21,480 nucleotides of DNA from Pigoraptor chileana (taxonomy: Eukaryota; Opisthokonta; Filasterea): the NCBI GenBank assembly GCA_943704495.1, contig CALSCR010000523.1, positions 1-21,480 on the forward strand, read 5' to 3'. Position 1 is the stretch's first letter; every line of letters starts with the position of its first letter. Below are positions 9,879 to 18,732 of this stretch, in pieces. Below the pieces are notes generated by a model. It made no database searches. It saw only the letters and a list, made by a program, of their open reading frames with translations, and was not told the origin of the DNA. The translations under genes were made by a program, and so were the position numbers.

Positions 9879-12800
9879 TAGCAAAGGGCATGTGTGTGTG
9901 CATGCGGGTGTGAGTCTCATAGGCTGCGATGGATTATAGGAGGAAAAGTAAAGCAAAGACAAGCCACAAGCGCCCTGCGTATGCCCCAAGCCAATTGCTG
10001 AAGCCGTCCACGTATGCACGCCAAGAAAACATCACAGAAAGACCACAACGCACCAGCAAAACAAAAACGACAAGCGCATCTGAAACACACACACACACAC
10101 TCACACACCACACCACAACAGTGACGCAAGCCACATCAAATGCAAACATGCACAAGAAAACAACAACAACGAGAACGAGCGATTGCACGGCTACAAAGGC
10201 CACCCACTCAGGTCGAGGACGTCGTTGAGCTGCACGGGATCGGCGGCGTCGGCAAGCGGCAGCTCGGTTTCCTTCACGCGTCTCAGCGTGAGCAAAAGTC
10301 GTCGCAGCATAAAGAACACACGAATCGCACGCCGTGACTTCTCCACCTCGCCACACGGCAGACGCTTTGTAAACTCAATGCCCGTGAGCGGAGTGTTTGT
10401 TGGCGGCAGGAGGATTGACGGGTCCATCATGAGATACTCCACATTGACGGGACGCATGGCTGCCCATTCGCCCTCAAACATATCGAGGAATATATCGTCT
10501 GCCGTGCCCTTGCATACGGCCCGCAGCTGCTCGGTGGACACCGCCACGACGTCCTCGAGAAGGCCCATGTGCGCATCGTTGAGGCACGGGGACGCGCCGT
10601 TGAAGTAGACAAGCTCTTGGAGCACGGCAATGGCCATTTCAAGAGTGACGAGACGCACGCGGCTATCGCTGCCGACAGAGTTGTAGAGGATTTGCAAGAG
10701 ACGCTCGACGAGCACCGCATTGTACGGACTCTGCGGTGGGTTGTGTTTGCATGAACAACATTTCAGTGCCAATAGAAAACACACGGACACAAGCACGAGT
10801 CCCATCGACTCCATTGCGTCGATGAGAAGGTGAATGTGGCACACGTGACCGCAAGTTGGTTGAACGTGCGTTTTCAAGCACACATGGGTATGGTGGACAC
10901 AAGAAATCCACCAACAGACCCACAGATACAAGAAATCACATTGCCCTCAATAGCACCCATCAAGCCACTCTAGCGCAGAAAACTAATCAGGGTACTGCTC
11001 ATTACCCTTGAAACAACCTCTGCTCTCCAGTAGCACATGTGAGAGAATGAGAGAGACAGAGAGATGTAGGATTCAAGTCAGTGTCTTAGGCGCTGAGCCC
11101 ATGGACTCCACAAGAGAGAGACAGAGAGAGAGAGACAGGCAGACAGAGGATAGAGACCCACCCTCGACACGCCACTCTGCCCGCCATCGTCTGCGCCGCT
11201 GGCAAACGAACCCCTGTCCTTCCTCACCACTTCTACAGAAGCATCACAGGATGGCCGCTCCTTGTCCTTCGGCGTGGCGCTCAGGCTGTCGGCGTCATCG
11301 TCTCGTTCGCTTTGGGCGCCGACTGCTGCAGACATGGCGTCCTTGTTCCCTCCGGACTTTTGACTCGCCTTTTCGGCGCCATCCTCACCATCGATGAACG
11401 AAATGGTCGGCGACGAGCACCGAGACGTGAGCTCATCCTAAAACGCACAAAAAGAGTGTTGAATTAGCATTTGCAGACGACGCACAACAACCACACATCC
11501 ACATCCACATCCACATCCACACACATACACACACAGTTATGCCACACACATACACACACAGTTATGCCACACACACCCAACGTACATACACGCACAGAGA
11601 CACACATACAGACACATGCATCATGCACATACATACAAAAGGCGACAACGAAATTGAGAGACACAAAAAGCACACGCTTGATAAAGTGAGCTCACCAAGA
11701 GCATCCTCGCCTTGCGCAACCGCTGCGGACACATTTCTGCGGCCTCCAACAGCTGCCTCGGTATGCCCTGGTTGCGGACCATCGAGTGCACAAGACAGAG
11801 TGCCGACAGCGTGTTAACGTCGTCGACCGAACAATCGAGGTACTCAAATAGCGCATCTCGAAACACAGTGCCAAAGGACGTCCGTCCCCCAAGAACGCTA
11901 TCGCCGTCGCTGGCCGATCTCGCCAACCTGCCCGTGACAATCACTGCGTCCACCACCACCTCCGCCGCCACATCCACCGCGCGTGCAGATGCTGCACCAC
12001 TGAGGACCACCGATTCGTTCACTACTATTCCGCTGTCAGGAAGACTGAATGACACCGACGGACTCCCGCTCGCTTGGTTCCCATTCTCAGAGGTGGACGC
12101 GACAGGTAGCATGGCCGTGGTGCTTCCGTTGGCGGGATGTTGTGGCGAGAGTGCAGACCCGCTCCCGGACGACAGTGGCGTCTCCTCCTCGGCAATGTGC
12201 GCTTCCTTAGCTTCGGTGAACTCCGCACGTGCATCCCGCACGCGCTTTGAGACGGCTCTCTCGCGTATTTTGGCTTGCGAGCCGCTGCCGTGCACAGAGG
12301 ATACAGACGCGGCCGAGTTGGACGCCAGGGACGACGGACCGCCGCCGACCGATGAATTGGGCACGGGAGTCATGGGAATGTCAACCGGCGACTGAAGGAT
12401 CCGCTCATCCGGGGTGGCTGCGGGCCGACCGAGAACATACGGGGCTTCCAGGCGGCCGTGCGTCCATGGCGACGCATCCATATTGCCGCAGAGTATTGCG
12501 TCGGTGAGGGATGAGACGAGCGGTCTGTAGGTGAAGATGAGAAAAACTTGCGAGAGGAGGAACAGCGACAACAGCGGACTCAGCGACGCCGTCGGTTCCT
12601 GTAGAGAATGCAACACAGGAGGTGCACACACACACAAACAGTTATTGAGTCAGCAATACAGACAATCCAGACATCCAAACAGTCCAGACAATCCAAAGGG
12701 GAGAACTCGTGCCACATCCACCGCACCTTATCGGCAATCTGCAGCCGCCTCGAGAGGTTGTACACATAGAGCGGCAGAAACAGCTTCTTCAGCAGGTGTC

Positions 12801-13276
12801 GCGAGAGGCATTGGCTGAGCGGCTCAATCCCAAGGGACACAATGTCGTTCAGATAGTGCAGGTGATCAAGATGCTCAGCCACAAATTCGTCGAGACGGTT
12901 TCTTCGCAAGTGGCTGCAGCGAAATGCACACCACACACAGAGAGAGATGTTTGTGGTGAGTGATTAAGGGGGTAGTTTGGAGCGAGAGGGATAGGCAATG
13001 TCTTGCGCGCTGTGCCCGTGGACTCCACAAGAGTGGAGGGGCATAAATAGTGGTGCCTGTGCAATCAAATCAGCGACTGGATTCGTTTCCACCACTCACA
13101 GGCCGCACACATCCGATGGACGAAAAGAATAAAAAACACAAAACAAACAAAAAACAAAAAAACGATTGATGCAGATCAAGGGGACAGAGTGCGGTGACGC
13201 TTGTGCACCAAAGCTAAGAGCAGAGAACGGGCGGACAAAACGGTGAGTACGAGAGAGAAAAAATAACAATAAGAGG

Positions 13277-13318
<42 letters not shown>

Positions 13319-13812
13319 CACATTTTATATTAAGCTCTTAACTCACTCGGCATCCGTTTTGACGCACGCGTCGAGTTCAATGCTCTGACTGCCAATGAAC
13401 CACACCAGATTCGAAAAGTATGGAACCGCAGTTTTGTTCAAAATAAAGCTGAGCATGTTCTCGTCGTCAACTGCACGCACGTGTGGAGAGACACGCGCAC
13501 AAACGGGCAAAAAAAGTGCACAACGTGAGAAGGAATTCTGGTCAGTGTGTTGAGTTCTATAACCATGTCATGCTCATATAATAGATGATTCAAGAAAGCG
13601 CACAGGAGCGCGCGCACACACACACTCAGAGAGGACGATCATAAAAGGGGGGGGGGGGGAAGCACCTCGAGCGTGCCATTGCACACAACACACAACATAC
13701 CCTTATAGACGTTGAGTGTCAGCGTGCGCACTGCTATCCGAACCATGCTCTCGTGGTGGTTGAAGAACTTGATTGCCTCGGTATACAGCGGGAAATCGTG
13801 CAAGTGCTGCAC

Positions 13813-13862
<50 letters not shown>

Positions 13863-15019
13863 ACATATATGTAAGTTCTGTATCTAGGCACTGCCCATCA
13901 ACTCCAACATACATCGCCGCAGACCAAACCACACACGCTACGGATTCGCACAATAAGCCCACCTCGTTGAAGAAAAAGTGTATCGTGTGGGTGTTCAGGC
14001 GGAGCGAGAGCGTTTTGATGAACGAGATGTAGTAGGCAAGCACTTCCTCGTCAGAGAAGTCAAACTTGTGCACGATAATCTCGTTGATGTGGTTGTTTGA
14101 GAGGAGATAATCTGATGCACACAAACACACACACAACACAGAGGCAGAAACAAGGCAAAGAATAAGCAAAGGTAGCTTGCAAAACACATACTGTCAGTGA
14201 AGAGCCCCACAATAAATATAAAACTCTTTTTTCGGATCAAAAAAAGGGGGAAAAGAAGGGATGCACGTGTGCCGTATGCAGACAGACACCCACAAATCGA
14301 GGTCTCGTTTCGGATGTTTTCAAAGAGAATGCTCAGAGTCTGGAGCAGCTGCACTTTGACATAGCGCCCAGTCCGCTGGCCCAAAATCCGGAGGAAGAAA
14401 GTCAACATGTTCTTCTCGAGGAAAAAACTGCGCGTGCATTGGTGCATGAGAGTAATGGTGGAGATGGATAGTATCAATACCGCAATCAAACCGTTTGCAT
14501 GCCGAGTGGGTCGAGTGGGAGCGCCAGCAGATGGGTGCCATCCAGTGCAACTATGAAAGACCACTAGGAATGAGTGCAGGTACAATTTAGGGGTAGCGAT
14601 GCACACTTGACGAACTGGCACAACAGAAATATGGATGCAGTGGGACTGTACGCACTCGAAAACGCGATTGTCGTTCTGATCGCCCCAGATGAGAATTTCA
14701 GCAATGGAACGAAGTGTCTCCACCAGGAGAGATTTGTTGCCATCTGTGACCACAGCATTTCGCACAAGCACGGTGTGCAAATACCTGCAAAGTTGGAAAT
14801 GCACACGCACATACACACACACACCCCCCACCAAGGGATCAGTGATAAATTAACCGACCGTTGCCACACACTCTGAACAGCGATGAAAAGCACACAGAAC
14901 ATCGCAGATGGACAGAAAGGTTACGCCGACTGTTAATCTGTTACGCCCGCTCACTTGAGGTGCTCCAGAGAGAGTTTGCTCTTGTTGCGGCCGAGGGCCT
15001 CGGAAAATCGAGAGAACAT
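9309..15019 (-). CDS. CLEC16A: CLEC16A/Ema homologue (FPL-domain endosomal and mitophagy protein)
   Basis: Complete gene of eleven exons: 15019-14955, 14784-14656, 14427-14294, 14111-13963, 13806-13701, 13470-13347, 12913-12727, 12598-11696, 11437-11162, 10730-10208 and 9787-9309. It encodes 1024 aa (human 1053). Every junction is GT-AG and keeps phase, and the joins rebuild conserved strings: LEHLKYLH, VFDFFLEKNM, ETSIYYLLSNN and LDLNNSDLIAC. The FPL domain is about residues 45-195, followed by [11 protein letters not shown] (about 250-260). A Ser/Ala-rich linker (about 340-560) and exon 9 (600-691) are not conserved. Exon 10 holds [25 protein letters not shown] and [19 protein letters not shown]; exon 11 holds [14 protein letters not shown] and FDDHIRC. 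Despite the name it is not a lectin. Animal CLEC16A/Ema acts in endosome-lysosome maturation and in mitophagy with the E3 ligase RNF41/Nrdp1. The long disordered C-terminal tail of the human protein is nearly absent. Confidence 0.95.
9823..9874. repeat. (TG)n microsatellite in the last intron of the CLEC16A homologue
   Basis: About 26 TG units on the plus strand, starting 36 bp from the acceptor at 9788-9789. In the transcript it reads CA. A second CA stretch lies at 10086-10112 in the same 420-nt intron. Confidence 0.95.
11062..11116 (+). repeat. Dispersed repeat, copy A (CLEC16A intron 9, antisense to the gene)
   Basis: The left half carries GGATTCAAGTC and the right half GGCGCTGAGCCCATGGACTC then CACAAGAG. 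It matches copy B at 42 of 47 positions (11062-11108) and copy C at 31 of 35 positions. GA-rich simple sequence flanks it on both sides, at 11041-11060 and 11114-11144. The host intron is 10731-11161. Confidence 0.75.
11496..11567. repeat. (CACATC)n and a 25-bp perfect tandem duplication in CLEC16A intron 8
   Basis: Four CCACAT-type hexamers (about 11496-11520) run into two identical adjacent 25-bp units, 11518-11542 and 11543-11567, each ending in CAGTTATGC. The intron is 11438-11695. Replication slippage is the likely origin. Confidence 0.85.
12999..13033 (+). repeat. Dispersed repeat, copy C (CLEC16A intron 6, antisense to the gene)
   Basis: Contains GCGCTGTGCCCGTGGACTC followed by CACAAGAG. 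Thirty-one of 35 positions equal copy A, including the right boundary CACAAGAG, but the left half with GGATTCAAGTC is missing. The host intron is 12914-13346. Confidence 0.7.
13279..13314. repeat. (CA)n microsatellite in CLEC16A intron 6
   Basis: About 18 uninterrupted CA units within the 433-nt intron, 33 bp from its donor end. Confidence 0.95.
13647..13659. repeat. Homopolymer G run in CLEC16A intron 5
   Basis: Thirteen G on the plus strand (C in the transcript), within intron 13471-13700, about 40 nt from its donor. Confidence 0.9.
13813..13859. repeat. Compound (AT)n(GA)n microsatellite forming the polypyrimidine tract of CLEC16A intron 4
   Basis: On the minus (sense) strand this reads about 14 CT units, then about 9 TA units, then TTGTGCAG, the acceptor of exon 5 at 13806. 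The microsatellite is therefore the only pyrimidine tract of this splice site. Confidence 0.9.
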
Positions 15020-16342
15020 TTTTCAGCCAAATTGGTTTGTTGGGTAGCAGAGGACTCCAGGCAGTCGAATGCACCGACAGTGCCTGAACACTGCGCAGAG
15101 TGGGCGCTTCAGACGATTTGCATGCTATCTACAACGCCGACATCTCGAGAGCAGGGAATTGTTGCACGCATCGTCGAGCGGATATCCCTCTAATCCAAGC
15201 TCAATCCGATTCCGAGGCTGCGTCCCACTGTGCGACTTGAACCGATTATTATCAACAAAAATATGCAGTTGCAAGATAAATGCACGAAGAGAATGCTTTC
15301 TGACAGAAGGCAGCGTAAGGGCATGAGAGGAAAACGTAAAAGTACGGATCGCGATGCATGGAACCTTCCAACAGAAACGTAAACAAATATACGGGCCGAT
15401 GCGATTTCAAGCGATTAGAATTTCTGCAGTGAGAGCAAAACACACCAAGCGTTCAAAAACAACCCAATTTTCTCGAACTTTGTTGTGAAAATGAAATAAA
15501 GAACGAAACTTTCTGTGGAAAACTTGATGCAATTCGCACAATCACGCGAGAGTGTTGTCGAGATGCGCAGCAGTGTGTGTGGCATGTTTGAATGGTGGCG
15601 GCACAAATCGCACTGCCGTAAAATTTTGTTTGTGGGTTTGGGTACAAACCGGATTTTACAGGAGCGTCGTAAAAGCCGGGGAATATCGGAATAATTGAGC
15701 CAATAGAAATGCGTTCCGAGAGCACGCTCGCATTTGTGCTGACGCAGACAGACCTCGATGGCATCAAATTGAAGGAGAGCTCACAAAATGCGCGGAATTG
15801 GAAAAATGCTCAGTTTAATTCAGTCACCCCCCCATTTCCATTTTAGGATTGGCAATTTGTGGGGGACAGATTTGATCGCAAGGCACGTCACTGAATTCTA
15901 CTGACACACACACACACACACACATACACGCACGCACACACACACGCACGCACACACACACACACGCACACACACACACACGCACGCACAGACACATTGT
16001 GTTGCATGCGAAGACATACACGCGAACACCAGCTGTGAGCAAGTGAGCGTTGTGGTCGCGCGCACGCCAGGCACACGCATTACACACACGCGCGCACACA
16101 CCCTCACTTCAAACCAGAGGATGCATTTTTGGATGTTGAATCGCGATCGAATGCGCATTAAGTCGACGTCTCGCCCATCTTATCGCTAATACATATTCCC
16201 ATTCAATTCTCCATTTTCGGCAATAGCTGCGGGGTGAATTTTTTTGATCTTGCGGATATTGACGAGTTTGTTGGTGCTCGACGCCAACTACCACTGCGAG
16301 TGGGGTGTTGTGGTGTTGTTGTGGGTTGATGCACGCGGCATA
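15020..16342. promoter_or_regulatory. Divergent intergenic/promoter region between CLEC16A and WBP2 homologues
   Basis: 1.3 kb separate the two start codons, longer than the other divergent region. No recognisable gene was found. A 103-codon ATG frame on the minus strand (15764-15453) and a 45-codon ATG frame on the plus strand (from about 15710) overlap, and neither resembles a known family; 5' UTR exons are possible. A CCAAT box occurs near 15700. A CA/CG-rich microsatellite follows at 15903-15993. I see no tRNA cloverleaf. Confidence 0.45.
15903..15993. repeat. CA-rich microsatellite with CGCA interruptions
   Basis: About 90 bp of CA units interrupted by CACGCACG, between the CLEC16A and WBP2 starts. 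It creates long spurious open frames rich in Cys/Val on the minus strand. Confidence 0.95.
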
Positions 16343-17947
16343 ATGGCTCTCAACGGCGTCCCTGTCACGCCTTCGGGAGGCGTATTGATCCCTCCCGGTG
16401 AAAGGTAAATTGGCACTTGCAGGGCATCTGGTGTATGCAGTCGATGGGTGGGCGATGCCCGCCCGCAGTCAAGAGTTGAACCATCTAATATCTAACGGGA
16501 ACTTCTTTTGTTTTTGCATCCCCTGCTGCAACTACAGGATGATGTATTCCACAACTGGTGTTCAGTTTTCTATCGAAAGTGGCGGAGGCTACCCCGGAAA
16601 CAATGGCAGCTATTACGGAAAAGGCGATGTCATCCTCACTGACCGCAGGGTATGCATGCATCCGTCGCGTGCGATTATTTATCATTATACTTTTTATTGG
16701 TCTGCACAATATTCCGCAATATAAGCACTGCGAAATGCATTCGTTTTCTTCTGCCTTGCTTGTATGTCCTAGCTGTTGATGGCGGATGTTGGTGGTGGGC
16801 GAATTGGATGTTCATGCTGTTTATTTTGACATGTCAATAACTTTCCCACAATGCGGATTTTGCGTGTTTGTGCAGATTTTGTTCGTCACAAAGCCGCCGC
16901 TTGAGGTGTTCAAGTCATTTGCGCTGCCATTTGAGCTCATCTTCGATGCAAAACTCAATCAGCCGATTTTCGGTGCAAACAATTTCAGCGGAAAAGTAGA
17001 TCCGGTGGCGGATGCGGGTCTTGCGGGCACGGGCGAGTTTAAGCTTACTTTTAAGAACGGCGGTGCCGCCGAGTTTGCCACGCTGTTCTTGCACATGAGT
17101 GGGTTCACGCATTGTTCTGTCAAAATAGTTGCAGCACGTATATATTTTGATGTTGTGGTTAGACCTGTGCGGACCTTGCAATCTCACCCGATTCAACCCC
17201 TGTTCACCCGCAGATGCGCCGCGGGAAGTGCAGGCGGGACCCCCGCTCGTCAACGTCACGGCCATATTCCAACAGAACGGACAGCCCGCACCCATCCACG
17301 GCGTATCCATCCCCACACGGATGGTGTCAGGTGGAAGCGGCGGCGGCGGTGGCGGCGGACGGAGGCCCCTCCAGCACAACCCCGGCACAACCGCCACCGC
17401 ACCCAGGGTGGGAAGGGCCGAGAACACTATGGGATACGACACATACCCGGCTGCCGCACCCCCGCCATATTCGGCACCTTCGTACGGACCGCCGACACAT
17501 GGCGTGCCGCAAAATGCTGCAGGTGCGTTATCTGTTGGTACCAGTCCTCTGCGCCGTCTTGCGTGTTCTCCATTCGGTTTGCCCAAAACAAACGAAAAAA
17601 ACACAAACAAAACAAAACAAACTAAATGCAGTCGCTTCCAGTTTATTGACTTGTGTGTCATTCTCATTCTCATTTGAATGCACACACGCAACGCTCCCAC
17701 CTGTGTAGATGCCAAGGCGCGCGAGGCAGGCCACTCGACTGTCAGCGCCGCCTCCCCATCGTACCGCCCACCCGCGGGGATGGTGCAGACGGACGCGCCG
17801 CTGCAGAGTGCGACGTACCAGGGAGCGCCATACAACGAACCGCCGCCAGAATACACCGACGGCGTAGCATACGGGGCTCCCCAGGGCGGCGGCGGCGGCG
17901 GCGGCCAGTATGCATCCCCTTCTGGAGTGCACAGGTATCCCATGTAG
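16343..17947 (+). CDS. WBP2: WBP2 (WW domain-binding protein 2) homologue, GRAM domain with two PPxY motifs
   Basis: Five exons, 16343-16404, 16538-16649, 16876-17098, 17214-17522 and 17709-17947, encode 314 aa (human about 261). The introns are 133, 226, 115 and 186 nt in phases 2, 0, 1 and 1, all GT-AG. The protein begins MALNG, like human WBP2 (MALNK). The GRAM-like domain covers about residues 20-130 and includes GDVILTDRRILFV, LPFELIFDAKLNQPIFGAN and GEFKLTFKNGGAAEF, matching PFYLMKDCEIKQPVFGAN and KLTFTAGGAIEF of the human protein. The rest is Pro/Gly/Tyr-rich and disordered, with PPPY at 215-218 and PPEY at 281-284, the ligands of WW domains. In animals WBP2 is a co-activator bound by YAP/TAZ and by NEDD4-family ligases. 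A Gly run (172-181) and a second one near the C-terminus are low complexity. The context at ATG 16343 is ATAATGG. Confidence 0.93.
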
Positions 17948-18070
17948 TGATGGGTGCCGGTCTGGTTTGCTGCGTGCGCGTGCGTGTTGTTATAATCCAC
18001 TGAATCGCTCTACAATTTTCTTTCCGTCTTTCATTTGCCTTGGGGTTGAATCTCTTGACTTGTTTCTTTC

Positions 18071-18076
18071 ATTAAA
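18071..18076 (+). terminator. Candidate poly(A) signal ATTAAA for the WBP2 homologue
   Basis: The common variant hexamer, 124 nt after the WBP2 stop codon, in a T-rich setting. Not testable without transcript ends. Confidence 0.3.
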
Positions 18077-18138
18077 TGAGATACGCAGTCGCGTTATACA
18101 GCAACACAATACCATGTGTCCCCTCTTATTGAGTCCTC

Positions 18139-18185
18139 GAGTCCATGGGCACAGCGCCCAGGACACGGACTTGAATCCTGCATCT
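18139..18185 (-). repeat. Dispersed repeat, copy B (downstream of WBP2)
   Basis: Read on the minus strand it has GATTCAAGTCC, which fits the RNA polymerase III B-box consensus GRTTCRANNCC, then TGGGCGCTGTGCCCA, a perfect 5-bp stem hairpin, then TGGACTC. It equals copy A at 42 of 47 positions. A CT/GA-rich tract adjoins it at 18186-18198, as in copy A. Confidence 0.75.
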
Positions 18186-18257
18186 TTCTCTCTCTCACTC
18201 TTGCTTATACACACACACACACACTCTCTCTCGCTCTCCATCCTGCTTTCTCCGTTC

Positions 18258-18281
18258 GAGTCGATGGGCTCAGCCTAAGGC
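18258..18281 (-). repeat. Dispersed repeat, copy D (short, degenerate)
   Basis: On the minus strand it reads GCCTTAGGC, TGAGCCCAT and CGACTC, matching the core of copy A apart from a 2-nt deletion and one or two substitutions. It sits 72 bp from copy B in the same orientation. Confidence 0.55.
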
Positions 18282-18324
18282 GATGTGAATGTGTCTCCTT
18301 TTCCAGTTTCACCACAAATTTCAG

Positions 18325-18330
18325 AATAAA
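18325..18330 (+). terminator. Candidate poly(A) signal AATAAA for the WBP2 homologue
   Basis: The canonical hexamer, 377 nt after the WBP2 stop codon. If it is used, the 3' UTR contains repeat copies B and D. Confidence 0.35.
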
Positions 18331-18550
18331 CAGCACATGCAATTCAAGAAATAGATTGCACTGTGCGGGGCCGATGATTTTTCCTTGTTGTTGAAGTATA
18401 TTTGCAACGGTGCCCGATGTGCGCCATACAATGGACGGACTCTGCAAGTTGAGTTCTTTGACAATTAAGAAAGCGAAGAAGAAAAACAAACGGTTGGCGA
18501 GAAGAAAAATTGAGTACAGCAGCAGGATATTGCATCCTCCCTGCGTGCTG

Positions 18551-18710
18551 TGCTGTGCGTGTGTATGTGTGTGCACTTGTGCAAGTGTGTGCATATGTGT
18601 GCGTGCATGTGTGTGCATGCATGTGTGTGTGTGTGCATGTGAGAGAACTTGTGTATATGCATGTGCGTGCAATTCTTGTACATGTGTGAGCGTGTGCGTG
18701 TGCATGCATG
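18551..18710. repeat. TG-rich imperfect microsatellite
   Basis: TGTGTG with GCATGTG and CGTGTG interruptions, ending about 20 bp from the CDC6 stop. It therefore probably forms part of the CDC6 3' UTR, reading CA in that transcript. Confidence 0.9.
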
Positions 18711-18732
18711 AAACATATAAATCCGCTTCTAT

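Larger units (their letters stand above)
17948..18732. other. Convergent intergenic region (3' ends of WBP2 and CDC6 homologues)
   Basis: Holds two copies of the dispersed repeat (18139-18185 and 18258-18281), a short CA/CT tract (18206-18235), and a TG-rich microsatellite next to the CDC6 stop. Candidate WBP2 poly(A) signals are ATTAAA at 18071-18076 and AATAAA at 18325-18330. Which one is used decides whether the repeats are in the mRNA. No coding frame looks real. Confidence 0.55.

Noticed and set aside
9788-10019. N-terminal part of the minus-strand frame 10019-9309 as coding
   Set aside because: It translates the (CA)n microsatellite as His-Thr repeats. The conserved CLEC16A sequence begins exactly at the acceptor before 9787.
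11518-11567. CRISPR-like direct repeats
   Set aside because: Two adjacent 25-bp units without spacers in an intron of a eukaryotic gene. This is a slippage duplication, not an array.
15225-15250. tRNA-like B-box on the minus strand (GGTTCAAGTCG)
   Set aside because: The sequence upstream on that strand is AT-rich and forms no A-box, D-arm or acceptor stem, so no cloverleaf could be drawn.
15453-15764. 103-codon minus-strand frame as a gene
   Set aside because: No family similarity, it overlaps a plus-strand frame of equal plausibility, and it lies in a promoter region. Kept only as a point to check.
15824-16099. Cys/Val- and His/Thr-rich frames over CA/TG runs (also 18205-18781, 20044-20496)
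   Set aside because: They are translations of microsatellites in introns or intergenic DNA.
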